Positions 56,301 through 58,110 are shown, counted from the first letter of the stretch. The stretch: 64,000 nucleotides of DNA from Sclerodactyla briareus (GCA_026419785.1 JAODTK010003221.1:248001-312000), one strand, 5' to 3'. Notes: generated from the letters alone by a model not told the origin. A program made the numbers and translations.

Positions 56301-56632
56301 TGTTTTTCGCCACGTAACAAGCCTGCCCATTCTACACACAGGAAGGATGTACTAATACGCAATTGGCGGTTTGGGCTAATCGAACACCTTAGGACTTTCA
56401 AACATATTCAATTTGCTAGCTGTTAAACTGAATGTTCACACACGATTGACTGTGCCTTATGGGATAGTCTCTCTTCTTGCTCTCCCAGGTAATCGAAATC
56501 GCCAAGCTGATGAAGGCCTACATCAACGAGATCGTCCACAAGAGGCAGACGTCGGTGTTCATCAGTGACGAAGAGGAGACTACCTCTAGCTGGACCAATA
56601 GGGTGACAGGACTGCAGCTGTGTGCCTGGTAA
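2052..56632 (+). CDS. MYO10: Myosin X-like gene (MyTH4-FERM unconventional myosin), 5' truncated by window edge
   Basis: The span covers about 29 recognised coding blocks, listed separately. Class X myosins are actin-based motors that move to filopodial tips and carry cargo such as integrins through PH, MyTH4 and FERM domains. Seen here in order: late motor domain ([20 protein letters not shown]), lever arm with IQ motifs, a Glu/Arg-rich helical tail, an acidic linker, PH domains, MyTH4, FERM, and a stop at 56630-56632. The PH signature of class X is clear: a first PH domain whose N-terminal half (exons near 16.6 and 17.9 kb) is followed directly by a second PH domain starting [14 protein letters not shown]. 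Most of the motor domain lies left of the window. Several exons have single-base frame breaks. Two or more expected exons were not found: the middle of the inserted PH domain (19.7-21.2 kb) and possibly a short FERM exon (48.3-50.7 kb). Family assignment is very secure; expression and intactness are not known. Confidence 0.93.
2500..2960 (+). repeat. Interspersed repeat family A, copy 1
   Basis: Shares blocks with 20030-20260 (gcagtca...ccaggttc, a gcgtctc block, and agagagaaggc.agttatcg) and with 51060-51245 (aatccagctgtca, ggctgtgcttacagtg, atttgcaataggt). A GGTTCAAAATCC block near 2530 resembles a tRNA box B, so a tRNA-derived SINE origin is possible. Boundaries are approximate. Confidence 0.5.
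3052..3270 (+). CDS. MYO10: Myosin X exon: converter, lever-arm start and IQ1
   Basis: Begins YKV, matching the RYKVL start of the myosin converter, after acceptor ggcag. It continues [29 protein letters not shown] (the invariant WQLGKTKVF-type converter motif), [17 protein letters not shown] and [11 protein letters not shown], which is the first IQ-like calmodulin-binding helix. It ends at donor gtgaag. Three single-base shifts are needed: after YKV, at AACTCTGG, and at TTGAGGCGG (one G short). The motif order and spacing fit class X myosins. Confidence 0.85.
3415..3556 (+). repeat. TCCTACTTT-rich low-complexity repeat
   Basis: Repeated TCCTACTTT/CTCCTAC words separated by T tracts. A second patch of the same words lies at 7370-7460. 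Both are next to a GCATGCAACAG-like word, in opposite orientation at the two sites, so they may be remnants of one repeat family or the two ends of an element. Intronic. Confidence 0.5.
3941..5012 (+). repeat. 17-bp minisatellite array (ATCTATCCATCCCATCC)
   Basis: About 1.1 kb of a 17-bp unit, ATCTATCCATCCCATCC, with variants: an inserted CAGC, a GATATATCC form, and a recurring TTCATCCCATCCATTTCCTC block. The variant blocks recur in order, so the array has a higher-order structure. No stop codons arise in some frames, giving spurious open frames rich in His, Pro, Ser and Ile. These are not genes. Confidence 0.95.
5160..5800 (+). repeat. Degenerate tandem repeat with GGTCATT...GGCCATTGTG core
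   Basis: The block GGTCATTGAAGGGGCACAA, followed by a CCATTGTGT(G)AATTGCC-like block, recurs near 5220, 5300, 5410 and 5550 at roughly 100-140 bp spacing. Copies are diverged. Intronic between the lever-arm exons. No gene was recognised from 5.0 to 8.9 kb. Confidence 0.6.
8943..8992 (+). CDS. MYO10: Myosin X exon: IQ1/IQ2 lever arm
   Basis: A 50-bp exon after acceptor tttgtttcacag, ending at donor gtaagg in phase 1. It reads [16 protein letters not shown] and supplies the end of the first IQ helix and the start of the second. The phase-1 end joins cleanly to the next exon (T + AT = Tyr, then [10 protein letters not shown]), giving the spacing IKVESY..HCRRR of an IQ motif. The junction with the previous exon needs a small correction (Lys-Arg-Lys expected). 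Calmodulin or a related light chain should bind here. Confidence 0.72.
9100..9900 (+). repeat. Interspersed repeat family B, copy 1
   Basis: Shares a series of blocks with 18620-19390, 21640-22560, 42565-43030 and 54950-55350. Common parts are a head with GCAGGATTTCTC or similar, then TATCGGG..GGGT, GATTAGATTTTG.GCA, repeated ~110-bp sub-units around AATTTGCATAATTTATGCAAA with TTCATGAAAACTTG.TGAATATGGTC, and a tail with GGTTGAAAC...AACAACC. Copies are strongly diverged. Confidence 0.6.
10188..10535 (+). CDS. MYO10: Myosin X exon: IQ2/IQ3 and start of single-alpha-helix
   Basis: A 348-bp exon between acceptor cttgcag and donor gtaggg. It begins [19 protein letters not shown], the end of IQ2 and start of IQ3, then RAIQG and [10 protein letters not shown], which lead into a highly charged helix. 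The last part reads [20 protein letters not shown] and similar i/i+4 Glu-Arg repeats. In class X myosins this segment is a stable single alpha helix followed by an antiparallel coiled coil that extends the lever and dimerises the motor. At least three single-base frame breaks occur, at AAAAATACG, GAGAAGCGG and AAAAAACTG. A long minus-strand open frame over this region is a shadow. Confidence 0.87.
11223..11283 (+). CDS. MYO10: Myosin X exon: charged helical tail
   Basis: A 61-bp exon, acceptor gttttccag, donor gtaaat, with no frame break. The phase-1 end of the previous exon (AACG) joins AG to give Glu, then [19 protein letters not shown]. This continues the Glu/Lys/Arg helix without a heptad break. 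Confidence 0.86.
11685..11825 (+). CDS. MYO10: Myosin X exon: charged helix / coiled coil
   Basis: A clean 47-codon exon, phase 0 at both ends, between acceptor cctttcatcag and donor gtaata. It reads [20 protein letters not shown] and continues [16 protein letters not shown]. This is the part of the tail that in myosin X switches from single helix to antiparallel coiled coil. No indels. Confidence 0.88.
12235..12600 (+). repeat. Interspersed repeat family C, copy 1
   Basis: Shares blocks with 50400-50660 (same strand) and 26430-26720 (opposite strand): TGAGGGGTGC.TCAATGTACA, GACAATGA.C..CCCT and a CAATTG.ATGACT block. Probably a dispersed non-coding transposon. Confidence 0.55.
12789..12827 (+). 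CDS. MYO10: Myosin X exon: short coiled-coil exon
   Basis: A 39-bp exon after a strong acceptor (gttgttgttttgcag), donor gtaagt. With one frame shift it reads RMKR then AVKKEIEEL, resembling the KEIEDLQ coiled-coil stretch of class X myosins. The end (phase 2, CT) joins C of the next exon to give Leu and then KRQEEQNRK. The fit of phase and sequence supports it despite its small size. Confidence 0.65.
12890..14290 (+). repeat. Degenerate ~330-bp tandem array (TTGTAAACACGATAA family), copy 1
   Basis: Units contain CTTGTAAACACGATAA, GGATGGATGAAGCTCATA, TGTGTGTTCCCCATGATGAG, ACATGAACCCTATTGTTTTG, GGTCAGAGGTCACCAGTGGT and GAATTTTGGTCAAAATA. Each core recurs several times here and again at 53220-54830 and, reversed, at 63000-63345. 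It starts with a CCTTGACAAAGTCAGGGAAT block also seen near 53260 and (reversed) near 63330. Confidence 0.7.
14994..15135 (+). CDS. MYO10: Myosin X exon: end of coiled coil and acidic linker (3' end uncertain)
   Basis: Follows acceptor ttcggtgaccag. It reads [20 protein letters not shown] then DEEH, a continuation of the tail helix into an acidic linker. A stop (TGATAA) follows unless a base is missing. In the next frame a further acidic stretch, [16 protein letters not shown], is open. The donor is not clear; a GT near 15137 is one candidate. The first 70 bp are better supported than the rest. Confidence 0.55.
15960..16520 (+). repeat. Interspersed repeat family D, copy 1
   Basis: Matches 52430-52930 (same strand) and 27050-27500 and 49340-49750 (opposite strand). 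Shared blocks: GATGCATCAGTC, GCAAGATC.AAA, TGGGAGA.GATTGC, GTTGG.AGGTGTTGA, GAAAGACGACAGAAC, AATGTTGACT, TTCTCCCCAATTT, TTGAAATGGGGTTTGGACCT. About 500 bp, diverged. Confidence 0.68.
16590..16677 (+). CDS. MYO10: Myosin X exon: acidic/Ser linker and first strand of PH1
   Basis: Acceptor ttttttctgtttcag, donor gtaagg. One frame gives [20 protein letters not shown], an acidic Ser-rich linker. After a one-base shift it gives LEGFLLLRA, the first beta strand of a PH domain. The end (CG) joins C of the next exon (Arg, then [12 protein letters not shown]), the expected strand-loop-strand continuation. The first frame ends in TAA after DSYY, so one indel is inferred. Confidence 0.66.
17150..17290. 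repeat. Poly-G tract with interruptions
   Basis: A run of G of over 30 bases with single A and C interruptions at about 17190-17230, followed by a G-rich flank. It can form G-quadruplexes and is a likely place for sequencing-length error. Pro-rich open frames on the minus strand here are artefacts of the tract. Confidence 0.9.
17422..17731. mobile_element. hAT-like non-autonomous DNA element (GTCATGGAAA family)
   Basis: Starts CAGGTTTCCCGCGGTCATGG and ends TTGCAGGAACCCTG, so the ends form an imperfect terminal inverted repeat (CAGG.TTCC). The body has repeated GTCATGGAAAGGTCA words and a CTCTTTTGGATGTTTAGT block also present at 39600-39833. Flanking 8-mers (TATTCAAA and TCCAAATG) are only weakly alike. 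No transposase. Confidence 0.5.
17845..17919 (+). CDS. MYO10: Myosin X exon: N-terminal half of split PH1
   Basis: Reads [12 protein letters not shown], then after one missing base [12 protein letters not shown], ending at donor gtaaga. The motif K+RWxxL..D..M.YFRSK is PH strand 2 to 4. In myosin X this N-terminal half of PH1 is interrupted by a complete second PH domain starting EALK, which is exactly how the next exon begins. Confidence 0.82.
18620..19390 (+). repeat. Interspersed repeat family B, copy 2
   Basis: Same block order as copy 1 (9100-9900). It contains a near-perfect palindrome of POU octamers, AATTTGCATAGTTTATGCAAA at about 18987-19008. The tail GGTTGAAACCATCC..AACAACCACTA near 19330-19370 is shared with 9850 and 55290. 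Confidence 0.62.
19494..19652 (+). CDS. MYO10: Myosin X exon: inserted PH domain, N-terminal part
   Basis: Acceptor ttcctcccggcag, donor gtaaga. It reads [20 protein letters not shown] and [11 protein letters not shown], then after one indel [20 protein letters not shown]. KSGWLxKKGGG...[12 protein letters not shown] is the beta1-beta2 motif of the myosin X PH domain that binds PI(3,4,5)P3. The basic residues of the loop (KKGGG, RRNWKKR) are present. One frame break occurs at GACACAACCTGAAG. Confidence 0.91.
20030..20260 (+). repeat. Interspersed repeat family A, copy 2
   Basis: Matches 2700-2960 in GCAGTCA, CCAGGTTC, AATGG.TGGCGTCTC-like and AGAGAGAAGGCGAGTTATCG blocks. No exon was found in 19653-21252, where the middle of the inserted PH domain should be encoded. 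Confidence 0.5.
21253..21400 (+). CDS. MYO10: Myosin X exon: PH2 C-terminal helix and linker
   Basis: Acceptor ctttttccgacag, donor gtaagt. It reads (S)[13 protein letters not shown], the conserved Trp-bearing C-terminal helix of a PH domain. With frame shifts it continues YEMREPPDE, then NP.TAIGSIV and [12 protein letters not shown], matching the linker region of class X myosins that leads back to the second half of the split PH1. At least two indels and an apparent in-frame TAG. It ends phase 0, agreeing with the next exon. Confidence 0.8.
21640..22560 (+). repeat. Interspersed repeat family B, copy 3
   Basis: Longest copy, with at least four ~115-bp sub-units each carrying a (T)CTAATTTGCAT..TTTAT core (near 22003, 22130, 22239, 22375). 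The first is AATTTGCATAATTTATGCAAAA. The head with GCAGGATTTCTC and GGTATCGGGGTTGGGTGAA is also found at 42600. Confidence 0.65.
23015..23099 (+). CDS. MYO10: Myosin X exon: C-terminal half of split PH1
   Basis: A clean 85-bp exon, acceptor ctctgtttctgcag, donor gtaatt, phase 0 to phase 1. It reads [20 protein letters not shown] then EQMNSWLTG. This matches the class X segment IITANRVL..A.TPEEM..W, i.e. the last strands and Trp helix that complete PH1. No frame break. Confidence 0.88.
23655..23720 (+). repeat. Partial intronic duplicate of the following PH exon
   Basis: The block GACTGGCTGACCCAGGAG, continued GTGATCAGGGGGG, at about 23662-23700 closely matches the exon segment at about 23831-23862 (GGCTGGCTGACCAAGAG, GTGATCAGGGGG). 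It lies about 165 bp upstream of the exon copy and runs into a poly-G tract. Likely a local duplication. Confidence 0.55.
23774..24027 (+). CDS. MYO10: Myosin X exon: third PH domain
   Basis: Acceptor ctcctccag, donor gtgggt, phase 1 at both ends. It joins the previous exon as Ala, then [20 protein letters not shown] and WLTK. After one indel it reads [40 protein letters not shown] and PDDKAFREE. This is the PH domain preceding MyTH4 in class X myosins. The frame break is just after WLTKR (TGA). The exon ends inside the domain at a split Gly codon. The next constitutive strand ([10 protein letters not shown]) is in the exon at 37504, more than 13 kb away. Confidence 0.92.
25528..25941 (+). 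other. Unexplained open frame in intron (137 codons)
   Basis: The stretch from about 25680 to 25940 is open and reads like charged, Leu-rich protein (for example [20 protein letters not shown] and [20 protein letters not shown]). Contained here is a direct repeat of CTACTAGACAG near 25729 and 25745. No family was recognised and no splice sites clearly frame it. It could be a transposon remnant or chance. Confidence 0.25.
26430..26720 (-). repeat. Interspersed repeat family C, inverted copy
   Basis: Reverse complement of blocks at 12235-12600 and 50400-50660 (GACGCACCCC, GTAAGTCATTGTCA, TTGTACATT.ACGCA, GCAATTGACAAGTG). Confidence 0.55.
27050..27500 (-). repeat. Interspersed repeat family D, inverted copy
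   Basis: Reverse complement of 15960-16520. Blocks AGGTCCAAACTCCATT, TTTGGTCCATTATG, AACATTTAGC, CAACACCTACCAACCCACTA, GATCTTGCACAATAC are shared with 49340-49750. Confidence 0.68.
28236..28330 (-). repeat. SINE 3' tail, inverted
   Basis: On the minus strand this reads AAGCGCTTTGATCAGG, then GCACTATATAAGATTATC. The same tail type (AAAGCGCTTTG...GCGCTATATAGACG.ATATTATTA) ends the SINE at 55641-56036. Confidence 0.5.
30601..30759 (+). CDS. MYO10: Probable cassette exon inserting Ser/Arg-rich segment into PH domain
   Basis: A 159-bp block behind a very strong acceptor (C/T tract from 30541, ending gtaatcag) and donor gtatgt. Its frame is open and clean: after a split Ala codon it reads [20 protein letters not shown], continues [20 protein letters not shown] and ends [12 protein letters not shown]. 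It starts and ends in phase 1 and its length is divisible by three. It can therefore be included or skipped between the exon ending at 24027 and the one starting at 37504 without changing frame. The neighbours join directly into a normal PH strand when it is skipped. The RRRKSS end is basic and a plausible kinase site. Function is inferred; RNA evidence is lacking. Confidence 0.66.
31107..31440 (+). repeat. 42-bp tandem repeat, in-frame (about 8 copies)
   Basis: Unit of 42 bp built from CCTGTGAGAGTCCTTTGTCA then ACTCACGGCCATTTATGTTG, repeated from about 31107 to 31440 with growing divergence at the ends. Because 42 is a multiple of three and lacks stops, both strands are open (14-residue repeats such as [14 protein letters not shown] on plus). 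It lies in an intron with no start or splice context, so a coding role is unlikely. Confidence 0.92.
32614..32631 (+). CDS. MYO10: Candidate 18-nt microexon (phase 1-1)
   Basis: TAATCAAAAAAGGAAAAG sits between acceptor cacaaag and a consensus donor gtgagt. It keeps phase 1 at both ends and would add VIKKGK. The upstream tract (tgctctctgtttcgttttgttg) is pyrimidine-rich. Such a short block is easy to find by chance. It is listed because its phase equals that of the other candidates in this intron. Confidence 0.3.
34672..34832. repeat. Clustered poly-G tracts
   Basis: Three G tracts of about 16-18 bases plus shorter ones within 160 bp (near 34678, 34788, 34807, 34823). Strong G-quadruplex potential and a likely source of assembly error. 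Other long G or C tracts lie at 8365, 17190, 23690, 28090, 42370, 44070, 53690, 57427 and 63465. Confidence 0.9.
35133..35180 (+). CDS. MYO10: Candidate 48-nt cassette exon, basic
   Basis: After acceptor ctattgttaaag the block reads, from a split Gly codon, [15 protein letters not shown], then donor gtaaaa. It is phase 1 at both ends, 48 nt (16 codons), with no stop. RRRTS and VRMS resemble basophilic kinase sites. It would join the same PH-domain loop as the 159-nt cassette. The acceptor tract is modest, so support is moderate. Confidence 0.48.
36692..36700 (+). CDS. MYO10: Candidate 9-nt microexon (phase 1-1)
   Basis: AAATAGAAG lies between an excellent acceptor (ctcattgtctttctctttttgacattag) and a good donor (gtaggt). 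In phase 1 it adds Glu-Ile-Glu. Only the strength of both splice signals and the matching phase support it. Confidence 0.32.
37504..37658 (+). CDS. MYO10: Myosin X exon: end of PH3 and start of MyTH4
   Basis: A clean 155-bp exon, acceptor ttgtatttgtag, donor gtaaga, phase 1 to phase 0. It reads [20 protein letters not shown], the last PH strands, then [16 protein letters not shown] and ILIKQIS. The last part corresponds to the PH C-terminal helix and the IDTPTQQLI.DI-type linker into MyTH4 of class X myosins. The usual Trp of the PH C-terminal helix is not obvious here ([12 protein letters not shown]). Confidence 0.9.
39120..39247 (+). CDS. MYO10: Myosin X exon: MyTH4 domain, first part
   Basis: Acceptor tttttctctccctcag, donor gtgagt. 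It reads [20 protein letters not shown] and LRKHTT; after one indel [15 protein letters not shown]. The IYKRNPILR...PLL.LPYG-type motif is the start of MyTH4, which with FERM binds microtubules and cargo tails. One frame break occurs at CCCAGGAGG. Confidence 0.87.
39600..39833 (+). repeat. GTCATGGAAA repeat, second copy
   Basis: Repeated AAAGTCATGGAAA words, a CTCTTTTGGATGTTTAGTG block and an end GCAGAACCCTG match the element at 17422-17731. The left end is not recognised, so this copy may be truncated. Confidence 0.55.
40531..40634 (+). CDS. MYO10: Myosin X exon: MyTH4 domain, middle part
   Basis: Acceptor ctgttttcctccag, donor gtaaga. It reads [20 protein letters not shown], then in shifted frame ESIPDPLP and IIQ. 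This matches KGYTTLQDEAIKIFNSLQ...DPIPIIQ of class X MyTH4. An in-frame TAG after GIL and the final AATCATTCAG need one-base corrections. Confidence 0.86.
40830..41489. mobile_element. hAT-like non-autonomous DNA transposon
   Basis: Left end CAGGGTTGTCCAACCTAACG followed by GCCCGCGGGCC; right end, read on the minus strand, CAAGGGTTGTCTAACC. The ends form an inverted repeat of about 15 bp with one extra base, and CCCGCGGGCC is typical of hAT-family termini. The flanks CCTAGGT (left) and CCTAGTA (right) look like a diverged 8-bp target duplication. No transposase frame inside, so non-autonomous. Confidence 0.62.
41741..41937 (+). CDS. MYO10: Myosin X exon: MyTH4 domain, last part
   Basis: Acceptor ttttttcacctctag, donor gtacgt. 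It reads [20 protein letters not shown] and AKQTTG, the invariant LRDE.YCQ..KQTT core of MyTH4. Then, in shifted frames, a W followed by a [18 protein letters not shown] stretch, which matches the W.LL..C..FLPS..IL.YL.FHL end of the domain. One or two frame breaks occur around AACCATGGCGATATGG. Confidence 0.91.
42565..43030 (+). repeat. Interspersed repeat family B, copy 4
   Basis: Head CGTTAGCAGGATTTCTC, GTAGTATCGGGGTTGGGTGA, GGGCACAAAAGACACTAATT match copy 3 (21720-21850). The TTTGCAT core is lost in this copy (TATCTAATTTATGTGG). A G-rich tract precedes it at 42367-42410. Confidence 0.6.
43240..43365 (+). CDS. MYO10: Myosin X exon: MyTH4 to FERM junction
   Basis: Acceptor ttgcccgatcag, donor gtaggc. 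It reads [31 protein letters not shown]; with one indel near GTGAACCCTGCAG the end would be CRDAISFYH. It corresponds to the PGTEMEKYA..T.ESL...REFVPSRDEI segment joining MyTH4 to FERM. Confidence 0.85.
44422..44511 (+). CDS. MYO10: Myosin X exon: FERM F1 start
   Basis: Acceptor cttccttgcag, donor gtaagt. It reads [15 protein letters not shown], then after one indel [14 protein letters not shown]. This is the first strands of the ubiquitin-like F1 lobe (VYCHGGG...I.SHTTAGEV in class X). One extra G or T is inferred at GGGTTCCGG. Confidence 0.85.
44581..44900 (+). repeat. tRNA-derived SINE
   Basis: The start GTTGTGGCACAACTGGTAAA and GCGTCGGCCTTCCAACCAGG, then GACCGGGTTCATTCTCCCG, resembles a tRNA with box A (GTGGCACAACTGG) and box B (GGGTTCATTCTCC). 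A non-tRNA body follows (GAATGAACCTG, GACCGAACAGG, GGTACCTGGTGAGATTC-like). Not a functional tRNA. Confidence 0.66.
45666..45804 (+). CDS. MYO10: Myosin X exon: FERM F1
   Basis: Acceptor ctttttttttctgtag, donor gtcagt. In order and across frames it reads [21 protein letters not shown] and [20 protein letters not shown] then RFER. This matches VVEKLIRGLAMEDS.N.FALFE..G.V.KAIESRTVVADVLAKFEK. Two frame breaks occur (AAGGCTGG and the CTCCTTTGAGCG region). Confidence 0.89.
46600..46713 (+). CDS. MYO10: Myosin X exon: FERM F1 to F2
   Basis: Acceptor ctgttctgttgtttacag; donor gtagga is the likely end. It reads [23 protein letters not shown], then in shifted frame [14 protein letters not shown]. This matches W.FYFKLYCFLDT..VPKDSVEFAFMFEQ. 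The 3' end was chosen because the next exon begins AHEDL, which follows FEQ in the family. Confidence 0.76.
46800..47790 (+). repeat. Degenerate ~110-135-bp tandem repeat
   Basis: TGAGAATGACTC.GACTCTCCTT recurs near 46957, 47092, 47222, 47355, 47460, 47587 and 47703. Between the copies are TTGACTCTTG.CTGGATAATG and TTGTTTCTTGCAAAGTT..GTTATTTTGTGG. Intronic. Confidence 0.75.
48222..48340 (+). CDS. MYO10: Myosin X exon: FERM F2
   Basis: A clean 119-bp exon, acceptor ctttccatcaatcag, donor gtaaga, phase 0 to phase 2. It reads [20 protein letters not shown] and [27 protein letters not shown]...GDY is the signature of the alpha-helical F2 lobe of MyTH4-FERM myosins. No frame break. Confidence 0.93.
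48374..48753. mobile_element. hAT-like MITE
   Basis: Left end CATGGTTTCCCCAACCC with CTGCGACCCC nearby; right end on the minus strand CAGTGGTTTCCAAACTTTTC with GGTGACCCC nearby. Termini of this kind are typical of short hAT elements. Flanks CTACTACG and CTCTACAG are a weak 8-bp duplication. No coding capacity. Confidence 0.52.
49340..49750 (-). repeat. Interspersed repeat family D, inverted copy 2
   Basis: Reverse complement of 15960-16520 and parallel to 27050-27500. Shared blocks: GAGAATTTGGGGAGAATC, GACGTCACAC.TGGACAA, CAACATTTAGCAGATGTTCT, CAACACCTACAACCCACTA, TTTTTGATCTTGCA. Confidence 0.68.
50400..50660 (+). repeat. Interspersed repeat family C, copy 3
   Basis: GACTGAGGGGTGCATCAATG, TGACCCACCTCTGACAATGA and a GGTCAGTCA.AAAGC.ACTCT block match 12235-12600. 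Confidence 0.55.
50742..50782 (+). CDS. MYO10: Possible myosin X exon: FERM F2-F3 loop
   Basis: A 41-bp block, acceptor ending gacgttgag after a C/T-rich tract, donor gtgagt. It reads [13 protein letters not shown] with phases (needs 1 base from upstream, leaves 1 base) that fit both the exon ending at 48340 (AT + A) and the exon starting at 51345 (G + CC = Ala). The sequence itself is basic and does not match a conserved core, so the phase match is the main support. A preceding exon for the EEVY..LKARI-type F2 helix was not found. Confidence 0.5.
51060..51245 (+). repeat. Interspersed repeat family A, copy 3
   Basis: AAAATCCAGCTGTCA, TTTTTCCCTGGTTGGCTGTG, GTAAGCAGTGGATTTGTGCA and GGGAAATTTGCAATAGGTG match 2530-2705. 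Confidence 0.5.
51345..51433 (+). CDS. MYO10: Myosin X exon: FERM linker, F2/F3
   Basis: A clean 89-bp exon, acceptor ggattgttcacag, donor gtattt. After a split Ala codon it reads [20 protein letters not shown] then IVDKWKQLK. This matches the family segment MLDMWI.EE.SSARASIIDKWRK. No frame break. Confidence 0.87.
51636..51890 (-). mobile_element. Non-LTR retrotransposon RNase H fragment, antisense
   Basis: The minus strand is open and contains [20 protein letters not shown] then KEAL. The WIPSH.GI.GN..AD.LAKEA motif is the C-terminal part of the RNase H domain of Jockey/I-type LINEs. The Asn of the usual GNE.AD motif is replaced (RYGRAD). Only this fragment is recognisable. It lies antisense in a myosin intron. 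Confidence 0.68.
52430..52930 (+). repeat. Interspersed repeat family D, copy 4
   Basis: Same strand and block order as 15960-16520, including GAAAGACAACAGAACTTC, TTGAAATGGGGTTTGGACCT and GATTCCCCAATTTTT. Confidence 0.68.
53020..53215 (+). CDS. MYO10: Myosin X exon: FERM F3, first part
   Basis: Acceptor ccaatttttcag, donor gtaaga, ending phase 2. Across three frames it reads [52 protein letters not shown] and [10 protein letters not shown]. The family pattern WPG.GSTLFDVE...FP.ELWLGV....V.VYKRGEG.PLE is plain. Three single-base breaks: after CAACAACC, near CACTACGTGAG and at GGGGGAGGCC. Confidence 0.89.
53220..54830 (+). repeat. Degenerate ~330-bp tandem array (TTGTAAACACGATAA family), copy 2
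   Basis: Same units as 12890-14290: TTGTAAACACGATAA, GGATGGATGAAGCTCATA, CCCCATGATGAGTA, GGTTGGTCTGATCAAGTTGA, GGAACCCTATTG, GAATTTTGGTCGAAAATA. A TG dinucleotide-rich stretch (53290-53360) and a poly-C tract (53689-53711) are inside. Confidence 0.72.
54950..55350 (+). repeat. Interspersed repeat family B, copy 5 (fragment)
   Basis: GTCCACCTTCAGTCC, then CATGGTCATGCCCC and a tail CAGGGAGGTTGAAACCC...AAAACAACCACTAATCGT match the end of copy 2 (19320-19375). Confidence 0.45.
55641..56036 (+). repeat. tRNA-derived SINE, copy with full tail
   Basis: Starts GCAGATTAACTCAGTCGGTG, GAGCTTC (tRNA-like head). The body includes AGGCCCGAGGACTTTTCTGC, AGTGCTGTTGGA, GTGATTGTGAAGAGTATCAA. It ends in AAAGCGCTTTGTTGAGCAAG, GCGCTATATAGACG and an ATATTATTATATT run. 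The head and body match 62305-62490. It lies just upstream of the FERM exon at 56108. Confidence 0.72.
56108..56195 (+). CDS. MYO10: Myosin X exon: FERM F3, second part
   Basis: A clean 88-bp exon, acceptor cattccgttcctttgcag, donor gtgagc. The split codon with the previous exon gives Lys, then [18 protein letters not shown] and [11 protein letters not shown]. The family motif ILSFGAP..N.YKIVVDERELLFET is almost complete. Confidence 0.93.
56489..56632 (+). CDS. MYO10: Myosin X terminal coding exon: FERM F3 end and stop
   Basis: Acceptor cttgctctcccag. 47 codons plus TAA without a break: [47 protein letters not shown], stop. [16 protein letters not shown] is the last helix of the F3 lobe. The tail beyond KRQ is about 26 residues, acidic then Trp-rich, and unlike the Ser-rich end of vertebrate proteins. 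Given the indel rate, the exact stop could be wrong, but the frame is open to a natural stop. Confidence 0.93.
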   Translation, partial: VIEIAKLMKAYINEIVHKRQTSVFISDEEETTSSWTNRVTGLQLCAW

Positions 56633-58110
56633 CATGGCCTTCATTGACCTACTTGAGAGAACAGAGACGCTGAAACGCTGTGCCTGCATGTCGCTCTAGC
56701 TTGACTGAGAACAAACATGTGGACTGTCTCGTTGGATCCAATGTGTAGACAACTCGGCTCTCAAATCGCCATTCTGTTCATGTACCGGGAGGTATATGAA
56801 GCAAACATTTGTCTGCATGGCATTTAGAAAATCGTCTACATGCCAGAATTAGATGTAGACAATTTTAATCAGGGGAGCAGTATTGTCTATAGCATTTTGG
56901 TATTGCTATAGTCAGCCATGCGTTATGCAACCCACATCACTCCCAACATTTGCTTACGAACACATATTGTGGTTGCCTGGTCACTCCTCTGCCCGTCTTG
57001 TCCATGTTTTTAATTGAACAACTGACAAATATGTGTGGCAAATTCCTGGTTTCAGTTCCACTGTTCAGCTACCCATGCTGTGCATTGTTTATTATTATAT
57101 TGTTTCTGCACAAACACTTCAGCTAGCACGTTTTGGAATATTACCCTGCATAACATCAAAATTTTGCTCACTGTCAGAGACTAATTCTGCCTATGCTACT
57201 GAGTATGGCATGCTCGCCCGTCATGATTTCACCACCTTGGCAGGGTAGACCTCGCCCATGGTTGTTGGTTGACCTGGGGGTCTAAGGGGCCTTGGGAGAA
57301 TGCTTGTCTGCCAGAATGCACCCTCGAAGGGGCTTCCTCAACATGTTATTCTTATGTCGTGTTCTAGCATAGTTTTTCGTTTGTAACATTTGAAGAATTT
57401 AAGTGCTTAAATGTACTTCAATTTTTGGGGGGGGGGGGGGGGGGGGGAAATCCTTCCCCCTGGAGCCTTACTAATGTTTTTCTACATTCCGTTCGTAGTA
57501 GGCATTATCTAAATAATACTTATTGATCAGTTGGAACTCTTCACAGCACAGTTCCGAGGCATATGGGTGAGGGACTCCATGTCCCTATCATGTTTGTGAT
57601 ATAGCAAACACTGTGGGGGGGGTGGGGTGGGTGAGGGGGGTGAGGGGGGGGGGTGGGTGGAGGGGGAACAGTATTTCAGCTCCTGACCGAGTATCGGACA
57701 GAAAGTAACATAGTGCCTTCATGGTGAGACCATTTAGTTCTTGTTTAATTTTATGTATTGCTGGAAAGATATTATTCGAATAGAGACAGCTAGCTTTGAG
57801 AGTCTGTTTATAGTAAAAAAAATCATGCTGTTTGAAGGGAAAATTGTTCCAATGTAATGACAACATCATGCTATTTTGGTAACTTTTCTCTGTGTGTTAG
57901 AGTGTATAATTGTTCCAAAAACATGTTTTTTTTTTAGCATAAAAACTGCACGACTGACAGCTGTTTCCAGGGGTGGTGCAAGGTGAAGTTCTGTGTAAAA
58001 GGGGGTTGGGACAGGGTTTGAATGTTGTCTGCAGGGAGCTGTGCAATGTAGGGTGGACCTGGCTTGCTAATCTGAATATTAATATAATAAATATAGAAAG
58101 AGCTTTTATT
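56633..58110 (+). promoter_or_regulatory. Probable 3' UTR with candidate polyadenylation signal
   Basis: No further coding block was seen after the stop. The first canonical AATAAA noticed is at 58086-58091. The interval also carries a poly-G tract (57427-57448) and a G-rich stretch (57615-57665). The UTR end is inferred only from the hexamer. Confidence 0.3.
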
